From JBBTRP01 sp038065125 (lineage in GTDB: Bacteria > Patescibacteriota > Patescibacteriia > JACQRZ01), in contig JBBTRP010000047.1 of the NCBI GenBank assembly GCA_038065125.1, positions 1 through 24,553 on the forward strand: a DNA stretch of 24,553 bases, written 5' to 3'. A model generated the notes under the pieces. It was given only the letters and a program-made list of their open reading frames with translations, had not been told where the DNA came from and ran no database searches. The first letter of the stretch is position 1. Each line of letters opens with the position of its first letter. The position numbers were made by a program, and so were the translations under genes. This document shows, piece after piece, positions 7,041 through 13,772 of this stretch.

Positions 7041-7069
7041 TTGACAGCGTGCGGGGAGCGGTATATTAT
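7041..7069 (+). promoter_or_regulatory. greA promoter
   Basis: TTGACA at 7041-7046, a 17-bp spacer, and TATTAT at 7064-7069. The start near 7076 gives a leader of about 35 nt containing AGGAGG at 7083-7088. It starts 6 bp after the terminator T-run, so the layout is promoter, terminator, promoter, gene. Confidence 0.8.
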
Positions 7070-7082
7070 CCACAGGAATAAT

Positions 7083-7110
7083 AGGAGGCGTTTTTTAATT
7101 TTCCAAAAAA
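7083..7110 (+). promoter_or_regulatory. Shine-Dalgarno at unusual distance from the greA start
   Basis: A perfect AGGAGG (7083-7088) lies 22 bases before the ATG at 7111, too far for normal use. Between them, TTTTTT (7091-7096) can pair with AAAAAA (7105-7110), which would shorten the effective distance. The pairing is weak, being only A-U. No in-frame start lies closer to the AGGAGG. Confidence 0.4.
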
Positions 7111-7569
7111 ATGGCACAGTATCTGACAAAAGAGGGTCGAGTGAAGATCGAGAAGGAGCTCTCGAACATGAAGACGGTTTTGCGGCGTGAGGTGATCGAG
7201 CGTATTGCTGCCGCAAAGGAGCTTGGTGATCTCAAGGAAAATGCAGAGTATGCCGAGGCAAAGGATGATCAGGCGATGCTGGAGTCCAAGATTTCCGAGT
7301 ATGAAAACATCGTCAAAAACGCGATGCTCATCGACGAGACAAAAGGCGTGCGGACCGAAGTGTCCATCGGATCGACCGTAACCGTGAAGTGCGGCGAGAA
7401 TCTGTGCACCTACACCATTGTCGGCTCCGCAGAAGCGGACCCGATCAGTTTTAAAATCTCTCACGAGTCTCCGCTGGGCAGGGCATTTTTGAATAAACAA
7501 ATTGGTGAGACCGTGACCGTAAAAGTCCCGAAAGGTGATTTTGAGTACGTGATCATGGAGATTCAGTGA
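7111..7569 (+). CDS. greA: Transcription elongation factor GreA
   Basis: The 152-residue protein has the usual GreA length and domain order. The N-terminal coiled coil (about 1-75) contains TKEGRVKIEKEL and the AAKELGDLKENAEYAEAKDDQ tip region, whose acidic residues (D and E of GDLKENAEY) reach into the RNA polymerase secondary channel and activate transcript cleavage. The C-terminal FKBP-like domain (about 80-152) ends SPLGRAFLNKQIGETVTVKVP. GreA rescues backtracked RNA polymerase. It is a single-gene unit: a near-consensus promoter at 7041 precedes it, and a 109-bp palindrome and a terminator follow it. The upstream promoter-terminator pair suggests extra control through attenuation. Confidence 0.96.
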   Translation: MAQYLTKEGRVKIEKELSNMKTVLRREVIERIAAAKELGDLKENAEYAEAKDDQAMLESKISEYENIVKNAMLIDETKGVRTEVSIGSTVTVKCGENLCTYTIVGSAEADPISFKISHESPLGRAFLNKQIGETVTVKVPKGDFEYVIMEIQ

Positions 7570-7581
7570 GTTTTTAAAACA

Positions 7582-7690
7582 GTGAATTACGAAACCCCTC
7601 TTCGGACGCCCTGGGAGGTCAGATACGCTCCAATTGCGCTCGCAAAGATCTGACCCCCCAGGACCGCCCTCGAGGGGTTTCGTAATTCAC
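7582..7690. repeat. 109-bp long palindrome after greA
   Basis: The left arm 7582-7625 and right arm 7647-7690 are inverted copies of 44 bases. The outer 19 bases (GTGAATTACGAAACCCCTC) match perfectly; a 9-base mismatch-rich patch follows; then CCTGGG, one mismatch, and GGTCAGAT match exactly. The loop is about 21 bases. There is no T-run after it and no clear target-site duplication at its borders. It could be a fold-back (MITE-like) element or a very stable RNA 3' structure. Confidence 0.8.
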
Positions 7691-7710
7691 GGCTCAACGA
7701 TTGTCACCAG

Positions 7711-7740
7711 GAAAAGCCTCACCCGAGGCTTTTCTGATTT
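7711..7740 (+). terminator. Intrinsic terminator downstream of greA
   Basis: A perfect 10-bp stem GAAAAGCCTC (7711-7720) and GAGGCTTTTC (7725-7734), with the loop ACCC, is followed by TGATTT. The A-run before and T-run inside the stem make it potentially bidirectional. It separates greA from the secreted-protein genes. Confidence 0.7.
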
Positions 7741-7752
7741 ATAGCATGAGAG

Positions 7753-7758
7753 TATACT
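7753..7758 (+). promoter_or_regulatory. Possible -10 box for the secreted-protein pair
   Basis: TATACT at 7753-7758 is the only good -10 candidate between the greA terminator and the ATG at 7767. The -35 position (7730-7735, TTTTCT) is poor. If used, transcription would begin about 2 nt before the start codon, giving a leaderless mRNA. Confidence 0.3.
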
Positions 7759-7766
7759 TTGAGTAT

Positions 7767-8705
7767 ATGAATAAACTCATCGCAGCTTTCGTTATTGGAT
7801 CAGTTGGATTGATCGGTGTGATGCCCGCGTATGCAGCAAAGGTTCGAGTACAGAAAAAACGCACTTTGAGCATCATGGAAAATCGTCTCGTGGGGAGCTA
7901 CCGCTGTTCAAGCTATAACGTCAGCGGGGGAGGGGGTGCGAATTGCCGTCTTACACCGCCGATCGTATTCTCGCCGGACGGATCATATCGAATGTCAAGT
8001 GAAAAAGGGACGTTTAAGGTCCTAAAGGGAAAGGTTGTTCTTTCTGCTTCAAAGCTTCGCGGTCCGGGAACCGTTTCGACGGACGCCCGATCTGTCCGGT
8101 TCTCCTACACCTATCGCGGGTGGAAGCACGTGGTGACCTATCTTCGCGAGGGGAAGGCCTCACGTGGCTCTGTCGCGGATGCGCCGACGAAGTTAGTTGA
8201 CACGGAGCAAACGAAAGAGACAGAATCAGTCCCACAGATCCCCCGGACAATACCAGTCGAACTTCTTTTGAATTTTGCGGAGGCGGATGCGTCGCCGGAC
8301 TGGATCAATGTTATTATGCTTGTTCCTCAAGGATCTACCCCGGAAACATCCTCGTATCGCGCCGAAGCGCTCGCCGTGCTCGCGGGACGCCACGCTCTTA
8401 CCGCATCATTTACCGACCGCAAGGAGATAAACACGGGGGCTATCTACGACATCTACACGAGTTCGGGCTTTGAAACTCTTAAAATCGGCAGCGTCGATCT
8501 TCGCACTCCAACAGCCCTGGTGAAGCAGACATTTACGGTGACTCAACCAAATACGCCAGTGGAACCAACCGCGCCTTCCGCGGCAACGAGTTCTCCGGTC
8601 CAACAGCCAGCTCCCGCGCAAGTAAGCACATCCCCTCAGCAAACCGCACCCCAAACGGCAGCGCCGTGCAATCCAAACGTTCCGCGATACGCCGGGGGTT
8701 GCTAA
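7767..8705 (+). CDS. Secreted protein with one C-terminal paired-cysteine motif
   Basis: I chose the ATG at 7767 (312 residues) because it places a typical signal peptide at the N-terminus (MNKLIAAFVIG..., probable cleavage after AYA). Longer in-frame starts would run into the terminator upstream. Residues about 35-120 (LVGSYRCSSYNVSGGGGANC through VVTYLREG) look like a small beta-rich domain with two cysteines. A second beta-rich part spans about 155-245. A Pro/Thr/Ser/Gln-rich linker (about 255-298) then leads to the final residues CNPNVPRYAGGC, with cysteines at 301 and 312. The same kind of ending, repeated five times, closes the next protein. I recognise no named family. The two genes are 24 bp apart and probably co-transcribed. 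Confidence 0.75.
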   Translation: MNKLIAAFVIGSVGLIGVMPAYAAKVRVQKKRTLSIMENRLVGSYRCSSYNVSGGGGANCRLTPPIVFSPDGSYRMSSEKGTFKVLKGKVVLSASKLRGPGTVSTDARSVRFSYTYRGWKHVVTYLREGKASRGSVADAPTKLVDTEQTKETESVPQIPRTIPVELLLNFAEADASPDWINVIMLVPQGSTPETSSYRAEALAVLAGRHALTASFTDRKEINTGAIYDIYTSSGFETLKIGSVDLRTPTALVKQTFTVTQPNTPVEPTAPSAATSSPVQQPAPAQVSTSPQQTAPQTAAPCNPNVPRYAGGC

Positions 8706-8729
8706 CGCGGTTTGTGAAAGCCACTTAAT

Positions 8730-10976
8730 ATGCACCCAATAAATAAAACAGTAAGCGGATACCTGCTTCTTGCCAGCCTCATGGTTGGTTTGGGGGCCGT
8801 TTCGTCATGGTCGCGAGCAGAGGAGGAGCCGAAAAAAAACGGTGAGTCTGCGGCAACAGCCGTATTTGAACCGGCAACAGCTTCTCCGGGAGGAAAGGCA
8901 CGTTTTATTGTAAAAGGATTTGCGCCAAATACGAACTTGACGTTTGGCGAGGCGGATACAACGCTTCGGGATTTTTTATTCACCGGTGATACGATTACGG
9001 ATGAGAAGGGAGAATTGACCAAGGATGTCACTCTGCCGATTTATGCTGATCGTGGTGTATTGAGCTTTGAGACTCTCGATGCGGCAGGAAATCGCGTTAC
9101 TTCCACACTGACTGTCGCGGGCAGTGCAACTCGTCCATTTTTGTTCGGTCCCACAGTCGCGATCGAAGGCGAGGGAAGATTTGTGCACTTCACTGGCGTT
9201 GGTTGGACTCGAAGCGCACCGGTGACCGTATCCGACACAGATGAACGAATAGGTCGCAAGATCGATTTAGTCGTGACGGACCAATGCGAGATTGCCCCCT
9301 GCGCACGGCAAGATAGGCTTGATATTGTCGCGCGCATTCCCGGGGACGATATTCCCGGACAGCACCGTTTCACGGTATCGCAGGGCACTGACAAAAGTGT
9401 CGATACGGTTGCAGAGGTTCCTCTGAGTCCGACTCAGGAAAAATTAAAAGATCTTAAACCGCAGATTTTCCTCATCGATCCTCCCGCTGCGAGCCGCGAA
9501 ATACCTTCGCTCGCGGTCCGCGGAGACGGATGGGGTTCCTATGACGACCGTCAGCGGCCGCGAGTGTGGCTCGTCAGTAAAAACAACCCACCCACCCAAA
9601 CTGAATTGAAAGTTGACCGCAACTACCGCGACTGTACGTTTGTCATTCCGAAAGGAGGAGGGCCGATCGGTGGCGGATGCATCTTGGAAACAGACGAGAT
9701 GTTTCTCCGTGTTGAGTTTACCGACGAGGCAAAAAAATTGCCGGCCGGACAGTATATTCTCTATGTACTCTCGGAAAACGGTCTTGATGCTGCACACGAT
9801 TTCCAGCTGGTCGATACTCGCGACTTGAAGCGTGAAAAAAAACCGACCATAGCGCTTGAGCCGTCATCAGGAAAAGTGGGAACGTTCGTGATTCTGACCG
9901 CCGGAGGATTCCCGCGCCGGACGGGAACGACGGTGGCCTTGGACGGTGTAAAAATTGGCGGTACACCCATCACAGATTCTGAAGGATTTTATACTGACGT
10001 GAGTTTTGTCATCCCCGCATCTATCGAGAAAAATAAAAAACCAATTCCGATCGCCCCAGGCGTTCATACGATTTCAGTTTCTGCCGGCGGCGCGGCATTC
10101 ACGTCCGCAAAATTCACGGTTCTTGCACTTGATGAGACAAAAAAACGCGAAGAGGATGACGCGAAGAAAAAGCTTGAAGAAGAACGAGTAAAGCGCGAGC
10201 GGGAGGAGCAAGTAAAGCGCGAAAAGGAGGAAAAGGAAAAGACCCTCGCGGATTTATTGGACGAGAATAAGAAACTGAAAAAAGAGCGCGATGACCTCGT
10301 TAAGGAAAAACGCGAACTCGAAAAGAATAAAAAAGATCTTGATGTCCGCGAATATACGGACGAGATTGCGCGGTTGAAAAAAGAAAAGGAAGAAATCGAG
10401 AAAAAATTGAAAGAGAGTCTTGAAGAGACCAAGCAGGCGCTCGCGGAAAAGGAGCGACTCCAAAAAGAGGATCGAAAAAAGGAAAAGGGCGATATCAAAA
10501 AACCGGACTCAGATACTGACAAAAAAAAGAATTTAAAAAAACTCCTTGACGAAAATATGCGGACCGTCGGCAAGCCCTGCGCTAAAGATCTTCCGATCAC
10601 ATTCCAGCCAGGGTGCGTTACGCCGCTACCATCCGAACCGGAAAGGCCCTATGCGGGGAGATCGTGCGATTCAAATCTTCCCAAGGTGTGGCAGGAGGGG
10701 TGTGTTGAGACGCCCAGGTCATTCATTCCCGAAACAGCGGGAAAACCCTGCCAGAGCGATCGCGCAATCACCTTCCAGCCGGGTTGCATCCCCCCAAAAT
10801 CCCCGGAACCGGCAAAGCCATATTTGGGAAAGCCGTGCGATCAGAATCTCCCGCGCGTGTGGCAGGAGGGGTGTGTTGAAAAAAATCAGCAAGCACCCAA
10901 CACACCCTCTTCCTCAATAGGGGCGAGTTGCAATCCATCGATCCCCGCGTACACCCAGCCCGGGTGTAAGAAATAG
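8730..10976 (+). CDS. Large secreted/surface protein: Ig-like domains, coiled coil, five paired-cysteine repeats
   Basis: The 748-residue protein starts with a signal sequence (hydrophobic about 9-27). Four beta-rich segments of about 90-120 residues follow (roughly 42-130, 135-235, 245-365, 370-467). The first (ATASPGGKARFIVKGFAPNT) and the last (LEPSSGKVGTFVILTAGGFPR) look like IPT/TIG or Ig-like repeats. Residues about 468-612 form a highly charged Lys/Glu coiled coil. The C-terminal 135 residues hold five C-x11-C modules with cysteines at 617/629, 646/658, 674/686, 703/715 and 734/746, pattern C-x3-(L/I/A)-(P/A)-x-x-(F/W/Y)-Q-(P/E)-G-C with some variation. It is probably extracellular or periplasmic and stalk-like. 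It forms a likely operon with the preceding gene, which ends in one such module. No known function is assigned. Confidence 0.8.
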   Translation: MHPINKTVSGYLLLASLMVGLGAVSSWSRAEEEPKKNGESAATAVFEPATASPGGKARFIVKGFAPNTNLTFGEADTTLRDFLFTGDTITDEKGELTKDVTLPIYADRGVLSFETLDAAGNRVTSTLTVAGSATRPFLFGPTVAIEGEGRFVHFTGVGWTRSAPVTVSDTDERIGRKIDLVVTDQCEIAPCARQDRLDIVARIPGDDIPGQHRFTVSQGTDKSVDTVAEVPLSPTQEKLKDLKPQIFLIDPPAASREIPSLAVRGDGWGSYDDRQRPRVWLVSKNNPPTQTELKVDRNYRDCTFVIPKGGGPIGGGCILETDEMFLRVEFTDEAKKLPAGQYILYVLSENGLDAAHDFQLVDTRDLKREKKPTIALEPSSGKVGTFVILTAGGFPRRTGTTVALDGVKIGGTPITDSEGFYTDVSFVIPASIEKNKKPIPIAPGVHTISVSAGGAAFTSAKFTVLALDETKKREEDDAKKKLEEERVKREREEQVKREKEEKEKTLADLLDENKKLKKERDDLVKEKRELEKNKKDLDVREYTDEIARLKKEKEEIEKKLKESLEETKQALAEKERLQKEDRKKEKGDIKKPDSDTDKKKNLKKLLDENMRTVGKPCAKDLPITFQPGCVTPLPSEPERPYAGRSCDSNLPKVWQEGCVETPRSFIPETAGKPCQSDRAITFQPGCIPPKSPEPAKPYLGKPCDQNLPRVWQEGCVEKNQQAPNTPSSSIGASCNPSIPAYTQPGCKK
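10569..10880 (+). repeat. 171-bp tandem duplication encoding paired-cysteine modules
   Basis: Two successive units of 57 codons each encode an ITFQPGC module followed by a VWQEGC module. A 23-base segment starting at 10686 recurs at 10857, exactly 171 bp later. This indicates a fairly recent in-frame duplication of a two-module block. Confidence 0.7.
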
Positions 10977-10988
10977 GCAGGAATCTCA

Positions 10989-11017
10989 TTGACGATTTGC
11001 AGGTAAACACGTACAGT
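10989..11017 (+). promoter_or_regulatory. Putative lysS promoter
   Basis: TTGACG at 10989-10994, a 17-bp spacer, and TACAGT at 11012-11017. A start near 11024 leaves about 18 nt before the lysS ATG with no Shine-Dalgarno sequence. A second -10-like TATTAT at 11035-11040 abuts the start codon. Confidence 0.55.
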
Positions 11018-11041
11018 GTTTCAAGTATTCTTTGTATTATT

Positions 11042-12502
11042 ATGAACGAACTTGACGAACGAAGTGCGCGCCTTGCGAAAGCGGAAAAACTTGGCGATGA
11101 CGCATATCCATCCCAATCGCATCGAACGCACACCTGCGCAGATGCTTTGAAATTATTTGAGCAACTCAGTGCGGACGGGACACACATCACGCTTGCAGGA
11201 CGTGTTCGCGGCATCAGGCGGCATGGCGCACTGACATTTTTTGTGCTACAGGACTCCACTGGCAGCATTCAGCTTTTTGTAAAAAAAGATGCGGTTACCC
11301 AGGACGTGGTGGAACTCGCGAAAGAGTATATCGATATGGGAGACTTTGTGGAGTGTTCCGGAACCCTCATTGTCACAAAGACCGCGGAAAAGACTCTTCT
11401 CGTCAAAACGCTGCGGATGCTTTCGAAGGCGGTTTTGCCGCTTCCAGAGCAATGGCATGGCCTTGCCGACGTTGAGGTCCGATTCCGTCAGCGCTATCTC
11501 GACCTCCTCGCGAATGCGGACGTGATGGATACGTTTCAACGCCGCTCACAGATCGTCAAAATAATCAGAAATTTTTTTGAAGAAAACGCATACCTTGAGG
11601 TTGAGACGCCGGTCCTGCAATCGCTTGCCGGCGGCGCAAACGCCCGGCCCTTCGTTACGCACCACAACGCGCTTGATCAGGACCTGTACCTTCGCATTGC
11701 GCCGGAGCTCTACCTTAAACGTCTCGTGGTCGGAGGAATGGAGCGGGTGTTTGAGTTTGCCCGGTGCTTCCGCAACGAGGGGATTGACCATAGCCACAAT
11801 CCTGAGTTCACCATGCTGGAGGCGTACTGCGCCTATGCCGACTATACGGATCTAATGACCTTGATTGAGCAGTTATTTGCCCGTCTCTCGCAATCGGTTC
11901 TCGGTAGTACTCCACTGATGTATCGTGGAACGACCGTGGATATCGCATCACAATTTGAAAAAATATCGTTTTGTGATGCGCTGAACCAGTATACTGGCGT
12001 GGATCCGCGGACCGCTGATGATGCGACTCTCTTCAATGCATTAAAAGATCAAGGCATTACGACCAAAGGGATCACCACTCGCCCGGGTGCGTTAGATGCG
12101 CTTTTTAAGAAGTGCGTCGTGTCGCAACTCGTCAATCCGACCTTTGTTATCGATTACCCCCGCGAACTTTCCCCGCTCGCAAAAAGGAAAAGTGGCGCTC
12201 CCGGCCTGGTCGAGCGATTCCAGCTGGTTATTGCGGGAGCGGAAATCGTGAACGCATTCTCAGAACTTAACGACCCGCAGGACCAGCTTGAGCGATTCCG
12301 TGAGCAAGAGGCAGATCGGGAAAAGGGGGATGAGGAGGCACAGCGAATTGATTACGAGTATATCACCGCGCTCGAGCACGGATTGCCGCCAACGGCCGGC
12401 TTAGGTATCGGAATTGACCGCTTGGTCGCACTTCTCACCGACCGACACTCACTCAAAGAAGTGATCTTATTCCCCACACTTCGTCGTAAAGAGGAGTCAT
12501 GA
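11042..12502 (+). CDS. lysS: Lysyl-tRNA synthetase, class II
   Basis: The 486-residue enzyme charges tRNA-Lys. The N-terminal OB-fold anticodon-binding domain (about 45-140) contains AGRVRGIRRHGALTFFVLQD. The catalytic domain carries FRQRYLDLL, the class II motif 2 FRNEGIDHSHNPEFTMLEAY (FRNEG at 243-247), the lysine-pocket region EIVNAFSELNDPQDQ, and motif 3 GLGIGIDRLVALLTD near 456. The ATG at 11042 fits the normal N-terminus (MNELDERSARLAKAEKL); upstream in-frame starts would extend into the promoter. The gene heads a long co-directional cluster and its TGA overlaps the next ATG by four bases. Confidence 0.96.
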   Translation: MNELDERSARLAKAEKLGDDAYPSQSHRTHTCADALKLFEQLSADGTHITLAGRVRGIRRHGALTFFVLQDSTGSIQLFVKKDAVTQDVVELAKEYIDMGDFVECSGTLIVTKTAEKTLLVKTLRMLSKAVLPLPEQWHGLADVEVRFRQRYLDLLANADVMDTFQRRSQIVKIIRNFFEENAYLEVETPVLQSLAGGANARPFVTHHNALDQDLYLRIAPELYLKRLVVGGMERVFEFARCFRNEGIDHSHNPEFTMLEAYCAYADYTDLMTLIEQLFARLSQSVLGSTPLMYRGTTVDIASQFEKISFCDALNQYTGVDPRTADDATLFNALKDQGITTKGITTRPGALDALFKKCVVSQLVNPTFVIDYPRELSPLAKRKSGAPGLVERFQLVIAGAEIVNAFSELNDPQDQLERFREQEADREKGDEEAQRIDYEYITALEHGLPPTAGLGIGIDRLVALLTDRHSLKEVILFPTLRRKEES

Positions 12503-12945
12503 CGGTGCGTGGGAAAACCGTTCTCGCATTCGGAACGTTTGATCTTGTTCATCTTGGCCACGTCGCATATCTTCGTGCTGCGCGAGCGCGGGGGACCCGA
12601 CTGGTGGTCGTGATCGCACGCGATCAGTCGGTGGTCGCAACCAAAGGCCATGCGCCTCATTTTTCTGAGCGCGAGCGTGCGCGTCTTGTCCGTGAGCTTT
12701 CCTGTGTAGATGCGGTACTCCTCGGTGGACTGCGAGACCATCTGTCTGTGATTAAGCGAGTCAGGCCGGATGTCATCGCGCTTGGATATGATCATGCAGT
12801 CGATGAAGACGCACTTCGGAAAGATTTAAGACGATTAAGCGTTACACCGATTCCGAAAATCGTGCGTATCCGCTCTCACCGGCCGGATCGTTATGCTTCT
12901 CGATTCGTATGCAATTCATCATCCGTAAAAAAAAGAAATCGGTAA
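12499..12945 (+). CDS. Cytidylyltransferase-family protein, RibL (archaeal FAD synthetase)-like
   Basis: The 148-residue protein is a small nucleotidyltransferase. It opens with FGTFDLVHLGHVAYLRAARARG, giving the HxGH nucleotide-binding motif (HLGH), followed by LVVVIARDQSVVATKGHAPHFSERERARLV and PDVIALGYDHAVDEDALRKDL. The VIARD and ALGYD segments match the RibL type of FAD synthetase, first defined in archaea, better than glycerol-3-phosphate cytidylyltransferase or the HldE C-domain. The usual bacterial FAD synthase is the unrelated-length bifunctional RibF. The late ISTS-like substrate motif is not obvious (RPDRYASRF instead). The start overlaps lysS by ATGA, and the 3' end overlaps ftsQ by 37 bp. 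Exact substrate is unproven. Confidence 0.75.
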   Translation: MTVRGKTVLAFGTFDLVHLGHVAYLRAARARGTRLVVVIARDQSVVATKGHAPHFSERERARLVRELSCVDAVLLGGLRDHLSVIKRVRPDVIALGYDHAVDEDALRKDLRRLSVTPIPKIVRIRSHRPDRYASRFVCNSSSVKKRNR

Positions 12946-13772
12946 GGAGTTTTCGTCACCCGTGGCGGTGGCTGGCGGTTGGTGGTGGTGTGGGTGCGGT
13001 GATTGGACTTTGTACGTTTCTGTTTTTTTCAAAAACATTTACCCTCGATCGGATCGACGTTCAGGCTGCCGGATCACTTGATCCTTCCGCGGTGCGGTCG
13101 GTGCTCTTTACTATCATGGAGGAGCGCCGAGCGATCTTCTTTTCACAAAAGAATTTTTTCACGTTTGACACGGCATCTGCCGAGCGAGAATTGCGCGACA
13201 ATTTTTCCCTCGAGTCTCTCTCGATCGCCAAACACCTCCCGAACCGAATCGTCGTCGCGCTCTCAGGCTCTCCCTTCCGAGCCTTATGGGTATCGGGGGA
13301 GAGCGTCTATGAGCTTACTCCTCAAGGTGCGGTGCGCTCGGCAGTTGACCCTGCTGTCGTTTCGGGGTTTCCGGCGGCGCTTCTAACATCATCCAGTACG
13401 CACAGCGTTTTGCCTCCGAAAAAGAAGGAGCGCGCGTCGCCAACCCCGATCATTGTTGACGAGAAACGAACGCCCGTCGCTGCTGGAGCGACAGTCGTCG
13501 ATGAAGGGGTGCTTTCGTTTATCCTGACGCTGTCCGCGGGTCTTTCCGATGCGCGTATTCCCGTACAGTATTTTGCCACGTCTCGTGACTCGTTTGACGT
13601 TCGGGTGATTACGAAGGATGGGTGGGAGGCCTACCTCACGCATCGCGATAGCCCCGAACGCCAGCTTTCAAGTCTCGTAACCATCCTTCACGAAAAAATC
13701 AAAAAAAAGAAAAAAAACCTCTTGTACGTCGACGTGCGATTTGAACAAAGATTATATTACAAATTCAAATGA
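12909..13772 (+). CDS. ftsQ: FtsQ/DivIB-type cell division protein
   Basis: The 287-residue protein has a basic cytoplasmic N-terminus (RKKKKSVRSFRHPWR), one membrane helix (about 21-40), then a POTRA domain (about 43-118) with TLDRIDVQAAGSLDPSAVRSVL and LESLSIAKHLPNRIVVALSG, the usual FtsQ spacing. The remaining FtsQ beta domain runs to the end (VDVRFEQRLYYKFK). FtsQ links early and late divisome proteins in the membrane. There is an unusual Pro/Lys/Thr-rich insertion about 160-195. Two oligo-A tracts (near 12926 and 13700) encode lysine runs and could allow slippage. The gene overlaps the previous one by 37 bp and the next by 4 bp. Confidence 0.8.
   Translation: MQFIIRKKKKSVRSFRHPWRWLAVGGGVGAVIGLCTFLFFSKTFTLDRIDVQAAGSLDPSAVRSVLFTIMEERRAIFFSQKNFFTFDTASAERELRDNFSLESLSIAKHLPNRIVVALSGSPFRALWVSGESVYELTPQGAVRSAVDPAVVSGFPAALLTSSSTHSVLPPKKKERASPTPIIVDEKRTPVAAGATVVDEGVLSFILTLSAGLSDARIPVQYFATSRDSFDVRVITKDGWEAYLTHRDSPERQLSSLVTILHEKIKKKKKNLLYVDVRFEQRLYYKFK

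Noticed and set aside
10064..10600. Minus-strand open frame of 178 codons rich in Phe and Ser
   Set aside because: It is the mirror of the Lys/Glu-rich coiled-coil coding region (AAA/GAA codons read as TTT/TTC) and has no independent signal.
10568..10880. Possible CRISPR-like or non-coding tandem repeat
   Set aside because: The repeat period is 171 bp, in frame, and encodes alternating cysteine modules, so it is a coding duplication.
13690..13725. Programmed frameshifting at A-runs near the end of ftsQ
   Set aside because: The A8-G-A7 tract is in frame and encodes lysines, the product is of normal length without a shift, and no stimulatory structure is evident.
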